Positions 52,478 to 62,684 of a DNA stretch of 64,000 bases are shown piece by piece; position 1 is the stretch's first letter; each line of letters starts with the position of its first letter. Source of the stretch: CAIWHR01 sp963773195. Lineage in GTDB: Bacteria; Pseudomonadota; Gammaproteobacteria; Burkholderiales; Casimicrobiaceae. Location: positions 1 to 64,000 of the forward strand of contig CAVZAE010000022.1 of assembly GCA_963773195.1 (NCBI GenBank). The letters are read 5' to 3'. A program made the translations under genes and the position numbers. Below the pieces are notes generated by a model that saw only the letters and a program-made list of their open reading frames with translations, was not told the DNA's origin and searched no databases.

Positions 52478-54079
52478 TCACTTGCGGAACATTTCCAGCA
52501 TGCGCCGCGTCACCGCGAAGCCGCCGAACATGTTGATCGTGGCGAGCCCAATGCCGCCGACCGCGAGCCACCGGATCCATTCGCTGGGCCGCGCGAGATC
52601 CGGGGAGATCTTGGTCAGATCCGGCGCGATCTGCACGAGCGCGCCGATCGCGATGATGCTCGACACAGCGTTGGTCACGCTCATGAGCGGCGTATGCAGC
52701 GCCGGCGTCACGTTCCACACGACCATATAGCCGACGAAGCACGCCAGCACGAACACCGTGAAGTGGCCGAGGAAGCTCGCGGGCGCGAAGAAGCCCATCA
52801 GCACGAACAGCGCGACGGCGATCCCGAAGAGCAAAACCATCTTCGTCGGCGACATCGGGCCGCTCGGCTCGCCGTGGCCCTTCGGTTTCGGCGGCGCGAC
52901 CGCGGCGGCCTTGGCGGGTGCCGGCGGCGCAGCGGAGAGCTTGGGCGCCGGCGGCGGCCACGTGATCTCGCCCTTGTCGATCACGGTGGTTCCGCGCAGC
53001 ACGTCGTCCTGCATGTCGATCCTGACCGTGTCGCCCTCGATGCTCTTGGTCTTGAGCAGGTCCTCGGTCAGCCGGAGCAGGTTCGTCGCGTACAGCGTCG
53101 ACGACTGGCGGGCGAGCCGGCTCGCGAGATCGGTATAGCCGACGATCGTCACCCCCTCGCGCACGACGACTTCGCCGGGGACCGTAAGCTCGCAGTTGCC
53201 GCCCTGTTCCGCGGCCATGTCGACGATGACGCTGCCTTGCCTCATCGACTTCACCATGTCCGCGGTGATGAGCCGCGGTGCGGGCTTGCCGGGGATGAGC
53301 GCCGTGGTGATGATGATGTCGACATCCTTCGCCTGCTTCGCGAACACGTCGCGCTGCGCGTTCTGGAACCCTTCGCTCATCACCTTGGCGTAGCCGCCGA
53401 CGCCGCTCCCCGATTCCTCGTAGTCGACAGGAACGAACTCGCCGCCCATCGACTTCACCTGATCCGCGACCTCGGGGCGCGTGTCGTTGGCGCGGACGAT
53501 CGCGCCCAGGCTCGAGGCCGTGCCGATCGCGGCGAGGCCCGCCACGCCGGCGCCGATTACGAAGACCTTCGCGGGCGGCACCTTGCCCGCGGCGGTGATC
53601 GAGCCCGTGAAGAAACGGCCGAATTCGTGCGCCGCCTCGATGACGGCACGGTATCCGGCGATGTTCGCCATCGACGACAGCGCGTCGAGCTTCTGGGCCC
53701 GTGAGATCCGCGGGACGCTGTCCATCGCGAGCACGGTGGCCTTCCGGGCCGCCAGCGACTTGAGCAAGTCGGGGTTCTGCGCCGGCCAGATGAAGCTCGC
53801 GAGTGTCGCGCCCTCGCGCAGCAGGCCGATCTCGTTGGGCGTCGGCGCACGCACCTTGAAAACAAGGTCGGACGCCGACCACAGCCTCGCGGTATCGGCA
53901 ACGATGTCCGCACCCGCCGCGCGATAAGCGTCGTCGGCGATCTGCGCGCCGTCGCCGGCGCCCGCCTCGACCGCGACCCGGAAACCCTGCTTGATGAGCT
54001 TCTCGACGACCTCGGGCACGGTCGCGACCCGCTTCTCGCCGGGAAAGACCTCGCGCGGAACCCCGATCTGCAACGACAT
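52478..54079 (-). CDS. pntA: NAD(P) transhydrogenase subunit alpha (fused)
   Basis: This is the NAD-binding subunit with its own membrane segment, 533 residues, the undivided form. Residues 1-135 are AlaDh/PNT-N like (LQIGVPREVFPGEKRVATVP), then the Rossmann NAD domain (VFVIGAGVAGLAAIGTASSL), an Ala/Pro-rich linker at 375-410 and four helices at the end (VLLFGIAVALFVLMGFFAPA; TPLMSVTNAVSSIIAIGALV). I use ATG 54079, which gives the standard N-terminus; an upstream in-frame start adds seven residues. Confidence 0.95.
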   Translation of the reverse strand: MSLQIGVPREVFPGEKRVATVPEVVEKLIKQGFRVAVEAGAGDGAQIADDAYRAAGADIVADTARLWSASDLVFKVRAPTPNEIGLLREGATLASFIWPAQNPDLLKSLAARKATVLAMDSVPRISRAQKLDALSSMANIAGYRAVIEAAHEFGRFFTGSITAAGKVPPAKVFVIGAGVAGLAAIGTASSLGAIVRANDTRPEVADQVKSMGGEFVPVDYEESGSGVGGYAKVMSEGFQNAQRDVFAKQAKDVDIIITTALIPGKPAPRLITADMVKSMRQGSVIVDMAAEQGGNCELTVPGEVVVREGVTIVGYTDLASRLARQSSTLYATNLLRLTEDLLKTKSIEGDTVRIDMQDDVLRGTTVIDKGEITWPPPAPKLSAAPPAPAKAAAVAPPKPKGHGEPSGPMSPTKMVLLFGIAVALFVLMGFFAPASFLGHFTVFVLACFVGYMVVWNVTPALHTPLMSVTNAVSSIIAIGALVQIAPDLTKISPDLARPSEWIRWLAVGGIGLATINMFGGFAVTRRMLEMFRK

Positions 54080-54216
54080 TCGTTCCCTCTCGACAGGCAA
54101 TGCCCACTCGGCCGCGCACGAACCCGGTGTAATGCTGCCACAATCCGGGGGGACGCGCGCGACTCGCTTACGATGGACAAGCGTCCCGCACGCCGAATCG
54201 CATCGCCTCGCCTACC

Positions 54217-57036
54217 ATGAACGCGACGCCCGGGAACGCCGAGCCTGCCCAACCGTCGCTCGACATCGCACGAACGCTCGCGGACGCACAAGGCGCTTGG
54301 GAGCATGGCAATCGGGGCCGCGCGCGTTCGCGCTCCTGTCCGCGCTGGCCGAGCGCTTACCCGGGGATGCTACGGTCCGCGGTCGCCTCGGCGCGTACGC
54401 GCTCGAAGCGGGACGGTACGACGAGGCGCTGCGCTCGCTCGAGGCAGCGCTCGCGCTCGATGTGGGCGATGCCGCGACGTGGACCAACCTCGGCACGGCG
54501 CGCGTGCGACTCGGGCGTGCCGCCGAAGCAGTCGTCGCGTACGCCAGGCGCTGGCGCTCGATCCCGGCGCGCTGGCCGCGCAAGTCAACCTCGGCAACGC
54601 GCTTCAGCAGACCGGCGATGTCGACGGTGCGGTCGCCGCGCTCGAAGCCGCACGCGCGCTGGATCCGGAATCGCACGAGATCCTGAACAACCTCGGCAAC
54701 CTCTACAAGGAGCAGGGCCGCGCCGAGGAGGCACTCGCCGCGTACGAGGCGGCGCGCCGCGCGGCGCCGGCGTTCGCGCCCGCTTTCTCGAACCTGCTCG
54801 CAGCGACGAAGCTCTCGACGCACCACTCGCCTGACGAGATCTGCGCACTGCACCGTGCATTCTCCGCGCAGTTCGAGTCCGACTGGCGTGCGGGGTACGT
54901 CCCGCTGGCCAACATCGCGGATCCAGGCCGCCGACTGCGGCTGGGCTACGTGTCGCCCGACTGCCACACCGCGCTGCCCGCATTCGTCGAGCCTGTGCTC
55001 CGCGCGCACGACCGTGCGCGCTTCGACGTGTTCGCGTACTTCAACAATCCGCAGTCGCAGGCGACGCTGGATCGCCTGGGCGGCGTCACCGCGCGCGTGA
55101 TGCGCGGCCACGCGGACGCGCTGTCGCGCAGTGGATCCGCGACGATCGCATCGACGTGCTCCTCGACATCGCCGGCCACACCGGGCACAACCGCCTCGGC
55201 GTATTCGGCCGCAAGCCCGCCCCCGTGCAAATGACGTGGCTCGATTACCTGAACACGACCGGGCTCGACGCGATCGACTATCGGATCACGGATGCGACGA
55301 GCGACCCGGTGGGCAGCTCGGAGGCGTTCGCAAGCGAGACGCTCGCACGCCTGGGTCCTGCGCAATGGTGCTGGAATCCGCCCTCGGATGCGATTGCGCC
55401 CGGAGCCACTGCCGATGCTCGCTTCGGGCCACCCGACGTTCGGTTCGTTCAACAACGGCTCGAAGCTGACTGACGAAACGCTCGCGCTCTGGGCGCGCCT
55501 GCTCGCGACGATCCCCACGGCACGCCTCGTCGTCGTCGGCGTTGCCGAAGGCAGCGCGCAAGCGCGCGTCCGCGCGGTGTTCGGCGCAGCGGCGGCGCGC
55601 GTGCGCGTGACCGCTCGCGTCGCGCCGGATGCGTTTCGCCGCGAAACGGCCGCTGTCGATATCGCGCTCGATCCACGGCCGTTCTCCGGCGCGACGACGA
55701 CCCTCGAGATGCTCATCCCAGGGCGTGCCCGTCGTCACCTGGCCGGGCACGACGCCGCCGTCGCGCTCGACCGCGAGCCTCTTGTCCGCGCTCGGGCTCG
55801 ACGGCTGGATCGCGCGCGACGGCGATGATTACTTGGCCATCGTCAAGCGTGCACTCGCCGATCGTGATGCACTCGCAACGCTACGCGCCGGGTTGCCGGG
55901 CCGGCTTCGCGCGAGCCCTCTTTGCGACGCGCCAGCCTTCGCGCGCAAGCTCGAGGCGCTGGTTGTCGACGCCTGGAAGACGTGGTGCGCGCGCAAGACG
56001 GAGCCCGCCGGTACTGTCGCGTCGCCGCCCTCCGCGGCGGCGGCCCTGCGCACGATCGACGGCGACGCGCAACTCCTGCGCATCGAGGCTTCGCTTCGCG
56101 CGCGCAACCTCGACTCCGCCGTGGTCGCGGCCTGCGCGCTTGTCGACGAACGCCCCGAGTGGCAGGCCGCGCATCGCGCGTATCTGCAGGCCCTGCTCGC
56201 GTGGTCGCGCACGGAGCCCGACCTGGTCGCGCGGACATTCCCGCCGCCGGCGCCGCACGCCGGCCGGCCGCGCATCAGTGTCGTGATCTGCTCGATCGAT
56301 CCGCGCAAGTTCGAGCGCGTCACGGCGAGCTATCGGCAGCGCTTTGCCGGGCACGCACTCGAGATCATCGGCGTGCACGATGCGCGCTCGCTCGCGGAGG
56401 GCAATAACCGCGCCGCGACGCGCGCGCGCGGCGACGTCCTGGTGTTTTCGCACGATGACATCGAGCTCGGGACGCCCGACTTCGCGCCGCGCATGCTTGC
56501 GCACCTCGACCGCTACGACGGCATCGGCGTCGCCGGTGCCTCGAGAGTCGTGAGACCGAAATGGGGGCAGGCCGGCCAGCGCCATGTCCATGGCCACGTG
56601 CTGCACGCGGCGCCGGCCGGCCGCACCGGCGTCCTGCTGATGGCGGCCGGTTTCCAGGCGCCGGTGTGCGAGAACATTCGCGTCATCGACGGCGTTTTTA
56701 TCGCGGTGCGTCGCCACGTATGGGAGACGCAGCGCTTCGATGCCGATACGTACGACGGCTTCCATCTCTACGATCTCGACTTCACGTGGCGGGCGAGCGG
56801 CGCGGGCGCGCAGCTCGCCGTGCCGCTCGACCTCTTGCTCCTTCATCGCTCGACGGGCCGCTACGATGCGGCATGGCGGCGCTACGCCCGGAGTTTCGTC
56901 GCGCGGCACGGGACTCGATCCGCTCGCTGCGCCCGTGCCCGGAGGCCTGCAAGCGCGACTCGAAACATCGGAGCAGGTCGATGTGTTGCGGGCGGCGCTC
57001 CTGCATTTCCGTTTCGGCGCAACGGTCGCGACCTAG
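54217..57036 (+). pseudogene. TPR + O-GlcNAc-transferase-like (GT41) + C-terminal glycosyltransferase protein, about six frame changes
   Basis: Joined across frame changes near 54325, 54550, 55125, 55400, 55720 and 56910, the gene encodes about 940 residues. The N-terminal part has TPR repeats (LSALAERLPGDATVRGRLGA; AAQVNLGNALQQTGDVDGAV; HEILNNLGNLYKEQGRAEEA). The middle is a GT41/SPINDLY domain (RLGYVSPDCHTALPAFVEPV; QMTWLDYLNTTGLDAIDYRI; FGSFNNGSKLTDETLALWAR). The last 300 residues resemble a GT2-like domain (GRPRISVVICSIDPRKFERV; DVLVFSHDDIELGTPDFAPR). Both net +1 and net -1 changes occur. Intact relatives glycosylate proteins in the cytoplasm, for example flagellins; the target here is unknown. 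Confidence 0.75.
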
Positions 57037-57219
57037 CCGCTACTCGGAGGGTCGATTCCCTCCATCCGCAGCGTCGATTATCTTTACAGTTAGCGCAGCG
57101 CAAAGGACGCGCGCCCATACAAGATCAAGGGTTTGCAACTGGGCACGGAAAATGCGAGCGGCCCGACAATTTGTATGCGCCAGCTTGTCCGTGAGCCGGC
57201 GCCAACGGGGAGGATGCAA

Positions 57220-57903
57220 ATGGAAAGCCTCAAAGCTACGGGTCCCCTGAGCAAGGTCTGTCGTCGCGCGCTTGGTGCAGTGGCCGTCTTCCTGCTCTGC
57301 TGCGGGATCGCCCACGCCACCGTCATCTTCAGCGGCAGCGCGACGCTCAGCGCTGGCGACCCGACCCAGTTGGGCCGCCTCAGCCGGAACGGCATCGCAC
57401 AAGACTGGACGGGCGGCGAGCCATTCCCAGGCGTGGTCAACCCCGGAACGTCGTATCACTACACGACGATCGACATCGATATCTCCGCGCTCGAGGCGGG
57501 CTACGTGTTTGGCGGGTTTCTCCAGATCGAGTTCTTTAATGCCACCGCCCCCGTTCTATTTCTCGCTGCATACGCGGGCGCCTACAACCCCGCCGACCTG
57601 TCCCAAAACTGGCTGGGCGACGGCGGAACCAGCCCACCGATCTTCGGCACGAATTCGACATTCTTCCAGATCGTTGCGGGCGCCGGCGATCACATCATCC
57701 TCGTGATGAACGAGACAACGCCGGATGCGGGATTGGACCTGCCCGGTTCCATCACCATCGAGGCGTTCTCCGACGTGGCCTTCACGGACCTGGTCCGCGC
57801 AGTGCCCGAACCGGGCGGGCTTGCCTTGCTAGCACTGGGTATCGTCCTCCTGATGGCGTCGCGCCGCACGGGTGCGCGGCCCGCACGTATCGCTCGCTCG
57901 TAG
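57220..57903 (+). CDS. PEP-CTERM sorting domain protein
   Basis: This is an exported protein of 227 residues with a signal segment (RRALGAVAVFLLCCGIAHA), a beta-rich unknown middle, and a C-terminal VPEPGGLALLALGIVLLMAS followed by basic residues. The tail is the classical PEP-CTERM signal (PEP box, hydrophobic helix, RR cluster) processed by an exosortase. No exosortase gene is in the window. The start ATG 57220 has GGGGAGG seven to eight bases upstream. The middle has no recognised domain. It is followed after 37 bases by a secreted protease. Confidence 0.85.
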   Translation: MESLKATGPLSKVCRRALGAVAVFLLCCGIAHATVIFSGSATLSAGDPTQLGRLSRNGIAQDWTGGEPFPGVVNPGTSYHYTTIDIDISALEAGYVFGGFLQIEFFNATAPVLFLAAYAGAYNPADLSQNWLGDGGTSPPIFGTNSTFFQIVAGAGDHIILVMNETTPDAGLDLPGSITIEAFSDVAFTDLVRAVPEPGGLALLALGIVLLMASRRTGARPARIARS

Positions 57904-57940
57904 CTCGGGCCCGAGCCACCATATTCCGGGGAGCCAAGTG

Positions 57941-59809
57941 ATGACCCAGACATTCGAGAACCTTGCGCGGCGGTCGGTATCGCTGGTCGCAGCCGTCATG
58001 TTCGCGGCGCTGTGCGTCGAGCCCGCCCTTGCCCAGCACGTCAACCGGGAGCCCGTCGAGCCGAACAAGCCGACGATGCCGCTCCAGCAGGGCCCTATTG
58101 CGAAGTCGGCGATGGAGCAGATCAGCGCGTTGCTGGACGAAAAGGCAAGCCGCTCGACCGCCGAGCGGAAGATCTCGTCGCAGCTCATGTACGCGCTGCA
58201 CGCCACGCAGAAGCAGCCGTCCGTCGCGCTCGCGAAGTTCTACGATCGCGCACGCAATGCCATCTCGCCCGGCGGCAACGACATGGCGAGTGTGAGGATC
58301 TCCGCCCACGTCACGGTAGGCCTGCTGAAGCAGATCGAGGCGCTCGGCGGTACGGTGATCCACTCCGCGCCGACGCAGGGCGTCGTCACCGCCAACGTTC
58401 CGCTCGCTGCGCTCGAAACGATCGCCGCCGACCCGGTCGTATCCCGCATCGCGCCTGCGCCGAAGGTCACCGCGAACGCCGGGTCGCTGACCTCGCAGGG
58501 GTACGTGAGCCACAAGGCGCGGGAAACCATCAACGCGGGGCACAATGGGTCCGGCGTGAAGGTCGGGGTCCTTTCCGACTCGAGCGACGCGGTCTCGATG
58601 CTGATCGCGAGCGGCGATCTGCCAGCTGATACGGTGATCGTTCCGGGCGAGTCCGGCAATCCGGGCACGAGCGAAGGCACGGCGATGATGGAGATCGTCC
58701 ACGACCTCGCGCCAGGCGCGAAGCTGTTCTTCGCCACGGCGTTCACCAGCCCGGAGAGCATCGCCGATAACATCCGGACGCTGCGCTTCACCTACGGCTG
58801 CGACATCATCGTCGACGACGTGAGCTGGTCGGACGAAGGCGTGTTCCAGGACACGACCATTGCGCTGGCGGTGAACGATGTCACCGCGGATGGCGCGCTG
58901 TACTTCTCGTCGGCGGGCAACAGCGGAAACCTCACCAACGGCACATCGACTACGTGGGAAGGCGACTTCGCCGACGGCGGCGCGAATGCGTTGCTTCCGG
59001 GCTACACGTTGAATGACTTCGGTGGTGGACAGGCGTTCAACCAGATGCTTGCCGCCGGCGGGGTCGTCGATCTCCAGTGGTCCGACCCCTTCGGCGCCTC
59101 GGGCAATGACTACGATCTGTTCATCCTCAACGCGGCCGGGACGACGGTGATCTTCGCCTCGACCAACATTCAGGACGGCACCGGCGATCCGCTCGAAGAG
59201 ATCGCCCCCGCGACCGGGATTCCGGGCAACAGCCGGATCGTGATTGCAAAGACGGCGGATGCCTCCGTCCGCGCCCTCCACCTCGACATGTTCTTCGGCG
59301 ACGCCCCGCTGCAGATCGCGACCAGTGGCGCCACCTCCGGCCACAACGCCGCCTCAGCCACCGTGGGGACAGCCGCCGTATTCTGGAACAGCGCGCGCGG
59401 AGGGACGCGGCCGTTCGTCGGCGGCGCCGCGAACCCGACGGAGACCTTCAGCTCCGACGGCCCGCGGAAGATCTTTTTCCGTCCGGACGGCGCCGAGATC
59501 ACGCCGGGGAATCTCCTGTTCGCGACCGGCGGCGGCACGGATCTCGTGAAGCCGGAAGTCGCGGCGGCCGACGGCGTCACCACCCATACGCCCGGCTTCA
59601 TGCCATTCTTCGGGACGTCGGCCGCCTCGCCCCACGCGGCGGCGATCGCCGCCCTCGTCAAGTCCGCGCGCCCCGATTACACGAACGCGCAGATCCTGGC
59701 CGCGATGCTGGCGACCACGCTCGACATCCGGGCTCCCGGCATCGACCGCGACTCGGGTCACGGGATCGTGATGGCCCTCGAGGCGGTCAACTACGCGCTG
59801 ACACACTAG
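57941..59809 (+). CDS. secreted subtilase-superfamily protease, S53-like (Glu in place of His)
   Basis: The 622-residue exported protein has a signal peptide (SLVAAVMFAALCVEPALAQ) and a propeptide-like region to about 180. In the protease domain Asp213 (GVLSDSSDA), Asn327 (YFSSAGNSGN) and Ser560 (FFGTSAASPHAAAIAALVKS) fit the subtilase fold. The position normally taken by the catalytic His is Glu245 in GTSEGTAMMEIVHDLAPGA. A Ser-Glu-Asp set is the sedolisin (S53) arrangement, and I recall a CDD group called Peptidases_S53_like with this look. A beta-sandwich insert lies at about 340-470. The start ATG 57941 has GGGGAG upstream. Confidence 0.83.
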   Translation: MTQTFENLARRSVSLVAAVMFAALCVEPALAQHVNREPVEPNKPTMPLQQGPIAKSAMEQISALLDEKASRSTAERKISSQLMYALHATQKQPSVALAKFYDRARNAISPGGNDMASVRISAHVTVGLLKQIEALGGTVIHSAPTQGVVTANVPLAALETIAADPVVSRIAPAPKVTANAGSLTSQGYVSHKARETINAGHNGSGVKVGVLSDSSDAVSMLIASGDLPADTVIVPGESGNPGTSEGTAMMEIVHDLAPGAKLFFATAFTSPESIADNIRTLRFTYGCDIIVDDVSWSDEGVFQDTTIALAVNDVTADGALYFSSAGNSGNLTNGTSTTWEGDFADGGANALLPGYTLNDFGGGQAFNQMLAAGGVVDLQWSDPFGASGNDYDLFILNAAGTTVIFASTNIQDGTGDPLEEIAPATGIPGNSRIVIAKTADASVRALHLDMFFGDAPLQIATSGATSGHNAASATVGTAAVFWNSARGGTRPFVGGAANPTETFSSDGPRKIFFRPDGAEITPGNLLFATGGGTDLVKPEVAAADGVTTHTPGFMPFFGTSAASPHAAAIAALVKSARPDYTNAQILAAMLATTLDIRAPGIDRDSGHGIVMALEAVNYALTH

Positions 59810-59820
59810 CGCGGTCGTTC

Positions 59821-59846
59821 CCGCGGGCGCAGGCACGCGCCCGCGG
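59821..59846 (+). terminator. 10-bp GC hairpin after the protease gene
   Basis: CCGCGGGCGC and GCGCCCGCGG are perfect inverted copies around a 6-base loop, 12 bases after the protease stop. The following bases are not a T-run. It probably ends or stabilises the PEP-CTERM/protease transcript. Confidence 0.5.
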
Positions 59847-60003
59847 CGTTCCCTCCTCCGTCGCGCCCGCCGCCACGAGCGGCCGGCGCGATTCGTGCTG
59901 GCCGGCCGGAACAAATCCGCAGCCCCGGCTGTTGACCCTTTGCTCGGGCCCCTGACGGCGCATGCGGATGCGCCCGGTCGGCCTGTGCCCGGAGGAGGTC
60001 ACG

Positions 60004-61323
60004 ATGACGCGAACCTTGCGTTGGATGTTGGCGGCAGCGGCGGTGTTGACCGCGGCCCCCGCCTCCGCCATGTTCCATACGTTTCGGATCGACCAGATCT
60101 TCTCGAACGCCGACGGCACGATCCAGTTCATCGTGCTGCACGAGTCGCTCGGGATGGACGGCGAGAACATGCTGGGCGGCCACGCGCTCACGTCCACTCA
60201 GGGCGCGACCAGCAACACTTACACGTTTCCCCGCGACCTTCCCGGCGGGGGGGGGTGCGATGCCTACGGCTGCTCGCCCGCGCCCACCGCCGATCGTCGC
60301 GTGCTGATCGGAACCGCCGGGTTCGCGGCGCTCGGGATCGTGACGCCGGACTATACGATCCCGAACGGGTTCATCCTGCCCGCGGGAACGTTGAACTACG
60401 CCCAGGTCGACCTCGTGACCTACACGTCGCTGCCGACCGACGGCGTGAGCGCGATCGACCGCACCGGAGCGAGCGTTCCGAACCAGGCTACCAATTTCGC
60501 CGGGCAGTCGGCCTCGGTCGTCGTCGCCGCCGCCAACTACCAGGGTCTTTGGTGGAATGCGCCCGCCAACTCCGAATCGGGCTGGGGCGTCAATCTCGCG
60601 CACCAGGGCGACACCATCTTTGCGTCGTGGTTCACGTACGACATGGCGGGTCACGGCTGGTGGCTCGTGGTCACGGCCAACAAGACGGGTCCCAACACCT
60701 ACAGCGGCAAGCTCTATTCGACCCGCGGCCCCGCCTTCAGCGCCACGCCGTGGGATCCCGCGATGGTGTACGACGACCGAGCAGGGCACCGCGACCTTCA
60801 CGTTCAGCGACGCCAACAACGGCACCTTCAACTACGTGATAGGCGCAGTCAATCAGACCAAGAACATCACGCGCGAAGTATTCGGCCCGCTGCCCAGCTG
60901 CAGCTTCGGGACGGTGGCCGACCTGACCACCGCGACCAACTACCAGGATCTCTGGTGGAACAAGCCCGCGAACTCGGAGTCGGGATGGGGGATCAACCTG
61001 AACCACGAGGGCGACACGATCTTCGCCACCTGGTTCACCTACGACCTCGATGGCTCGGCGTTGTGGCTCGTGGTGACCGCGAACAAGACCGGCTCGGGTG
61101 TCTACACCGGCGACCTGTTCCGTACTTCCGGCACGCGCTTCGACGCCTTCGCTCCGGGCAATGTCGTCTCGACCAAGGTGGGCACGGCGACCTGACCTTC
61201 GCCGACGGCAACAACGCGACGTTGAGCTACACGGTGCAGGTCTCGGGCATGGCGACTCCCGTCACCCAGGCGAAGCCGATCACGCGCGAAATCTTCACGG
61301 CACCGGGCACCGCCTGCCACTAG
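60004..61323 (+). CDS. secreted protein with two W/G-rich repeat domains, two frame changes
   Basis: A signal peptide (TRTLRWMLAAAAVLTAAPAS) is followed by a beta domain (MFHTFRIDQIFSNADGTIQF; TPDYTIPNGFILPAGTLNYA) found at the start of many betaproteobacterial secreted proteins. Then come two copies of a domain of about 100 residues that opens NYQ(G/D)LWWN and contains ANSESGWG. Near 60775 and 61190 the frame changes and then returns to the original phase, ending at 61323. GGAGGAGG precedes ATG 60004. I do not know the function; binding to surface sugar or protein is a guess. Confidence 0.75.
   Translation: MTRTLRWMLAAAAVLTAAPASAMFHTFRIDQIFSNADGTIQFIVLHESLGMDGENMLGGHALTSTQGATSNTYTFPRDLPGGGGCDAYGCSPAPTADRRVLIGTAGFAALGIVTPDYTIPNGFILPAGTLNYAQVDLVTYTSLPTDGVSAIDRTGASVPNQATNFAGQSASVVVAAANYQGLWWNAPANSESGWGVNLAHQGDTIFASWFTYDMAGHGWWLVVTANKTGPNTYSGKLYSTRGPAFSATPWDPAMVYDDRAGHRDLHVQRRQQRHLQLRDRRSQSDQEHHARSIRPAAQLQLRDGGRPDHRDQLPGSLVEQARELGVGMGDQPEPRGRHDLRHLVHLRPRWLGVVARGDREQDRLGCLHRRPVPYFRHALRRLRSGQCRLDQGGHGDLTFADGNNATLSYTVQVSGMATPVTQAKPITREIFTAPGTACH
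60535..60770 (+). repeat. W/G-rich domain repeat, copy 1
   Basis: The encoded block starts NYQGLWWNAPANSESGWGVN and continues with GDTIFASWFTYD and WWLVVTANKTG. It pairs with the copy at 60938. The two are about 75 percent alike by eye over the first 50 residues, with DNA differences that show the duplication is not recent. Confidence 0.8.
60938..61250 (+). repeat. W/G-rich domain repeat, copy 2
   Basis: The encoded block starts NYQDLWWNKPANSESGWGIN and continues with GDTIFATWFTYD and LWLVVTANKTG, then TLTFADGNNATLSYTV. A comparable tail (TFTFSDANNGTFNYVI) follows copy 1, so the repeating unit is about 130 residues. Confidence 0.8.
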
Positions 61324-61335
61324 GGCCGAGAAGCC

Positions 61336-62548
61336 TCACGTCGCGCGCGCGGGACGTCGCCCGCGCCGCGACGCGACCGTTGCGCAGACGACGAACACGG
61401 CGAGGCCGGCGAGGCCGATCGCCGATTCCGCGAGCAGGAACCCGGACGTGCCCCAGCGTCCGTGCGCCCAGCCGTCGATCACCGTCATGTAGGCGATCGG
61501 CATGTTGGACAGCGAAGCGTAAACGTTGTACTTGGTCGCCGCCGCGCCCGAGGCCGATCGCCTCGAGCACCACAGCCGTGAAGCCCGCATACGTGAGGCC
61601 CTGGATGAACGCGTAGACGAGCGTGAAGACGATGTACATCGCCTGCGTGCGAGGCGCGAAGGCCATCGCGATCGTCGACAGCGCCATCAGCAGTCCATAG
61701 AGCGCGTACGCCAGCTTGCGGTCGATCTTGTCGCTTCCATAGCCGCCGACGAGGCAGCCGATCGCGGAGACCACGCCCGAAAAGACACCCGTCGCCAGTG
61801 CCACGGTGTCCGCGCTCGCGTGCCAGTCGTCGGCGACCGCCGCCCAGAGATTCTGCGCGGCGCCGCTGCCGATCGGCAGGAAGCAGATCAGGAGCGCGAG
61901 CAGGCCCGCACGCGTGCGCGCGACGTGCCAGAGGTCCTTGAGCACGTCCATGACCATGCGCCCGTAACTCCCGGTCCGCGGCAACGGCGGCGGCTCGGGC
62001 ACGTAGCGGAGCGCGGCAATGCACAGCGCGCATGCGATCGCGAGCACCAGGGCGCCCATCCACGGCGCGGGCAGTCCCTGCGCGAGCCACAACCCGGCGC
62101 CTCCGCCCAGCCCATTGCCGCCGAGATTGCCCGCCTGGAACCAGCCGCCCGCGCGGCCCTGCATCTCCGGGTCCGTGTTGTAGACCATCAGGCTTTCCGA
62201 CGCCATCGCGAGGAACGTGACCGCGATGTTCGAGATGATCACGGTGGCGTAGAGCAGCGGCAGCGATCGCGCTTCAGCGGGGATCACGCCCGTCAGGAAG
62301 ATGCCGACGGCGCTCACGACGCCGGCGAGCAGATACCACCGCTTGCGCGAGAGCGTGATATCCGCGACCGGTGCCCACAGGAATTTCCAGGTGTGCGGGA
62401 TATAGCTCGCTGCGACGAGCGCCGCGGTCTCCTCGACGCTGACGCCGGCCTGCGTCAGCTGGTACGCGATCGCGACCGACAGGTAGCCGCCCATCGCCCC
62501 GAACGGCAGGATGAGAAACAGGAAGACGATCGGGTGCGGGCGGCGCAC
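61336..62548 (-). CDS. MFS permease (AmpG-like), one frameshift
   Basis: This is a 12-helix type major facilitator protein of about 403 residues. The early loop TWKFLWAPVADITLSRKRWY resembles the muropeptide permease AmpG branch. A frame change near 61545 separates IVFTLVYAFIQGLTYAGFTA and VVLEAIGLGRG from AAATKYNVYASLSNMPIAYM to the end at 61336. The last part holds the two terminal helices. The start is unsure: GTG 62548 lies just before the first helix; the ATG at 62686 would overlap the divergent flavoprotein start. The substrate is unknown. Confidence 0.78.
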
Positions 62549-62684
62549 GAGAAGGCCGGAGGACGGGTTGCCGCAGGATCGCAAGGATCGGCAAGCCGCG
62601 CAAGCCGGGCTCGACAGCGAACGCGGGCCGCCGCAGAATGCCGCGCGAGCGCCTCGAGCCGCGCTCACGCGGGAGAGCGAACTC

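Noticed and set aside
57047..57068. tRNA T-arm-like sequence (GGAGGG TCGATT CCCTCC)
   Set aside because: The loop is the wrong length for a T-loop, and no acceptor or anticodon arm can be found upstream; it is only a short hairpin.
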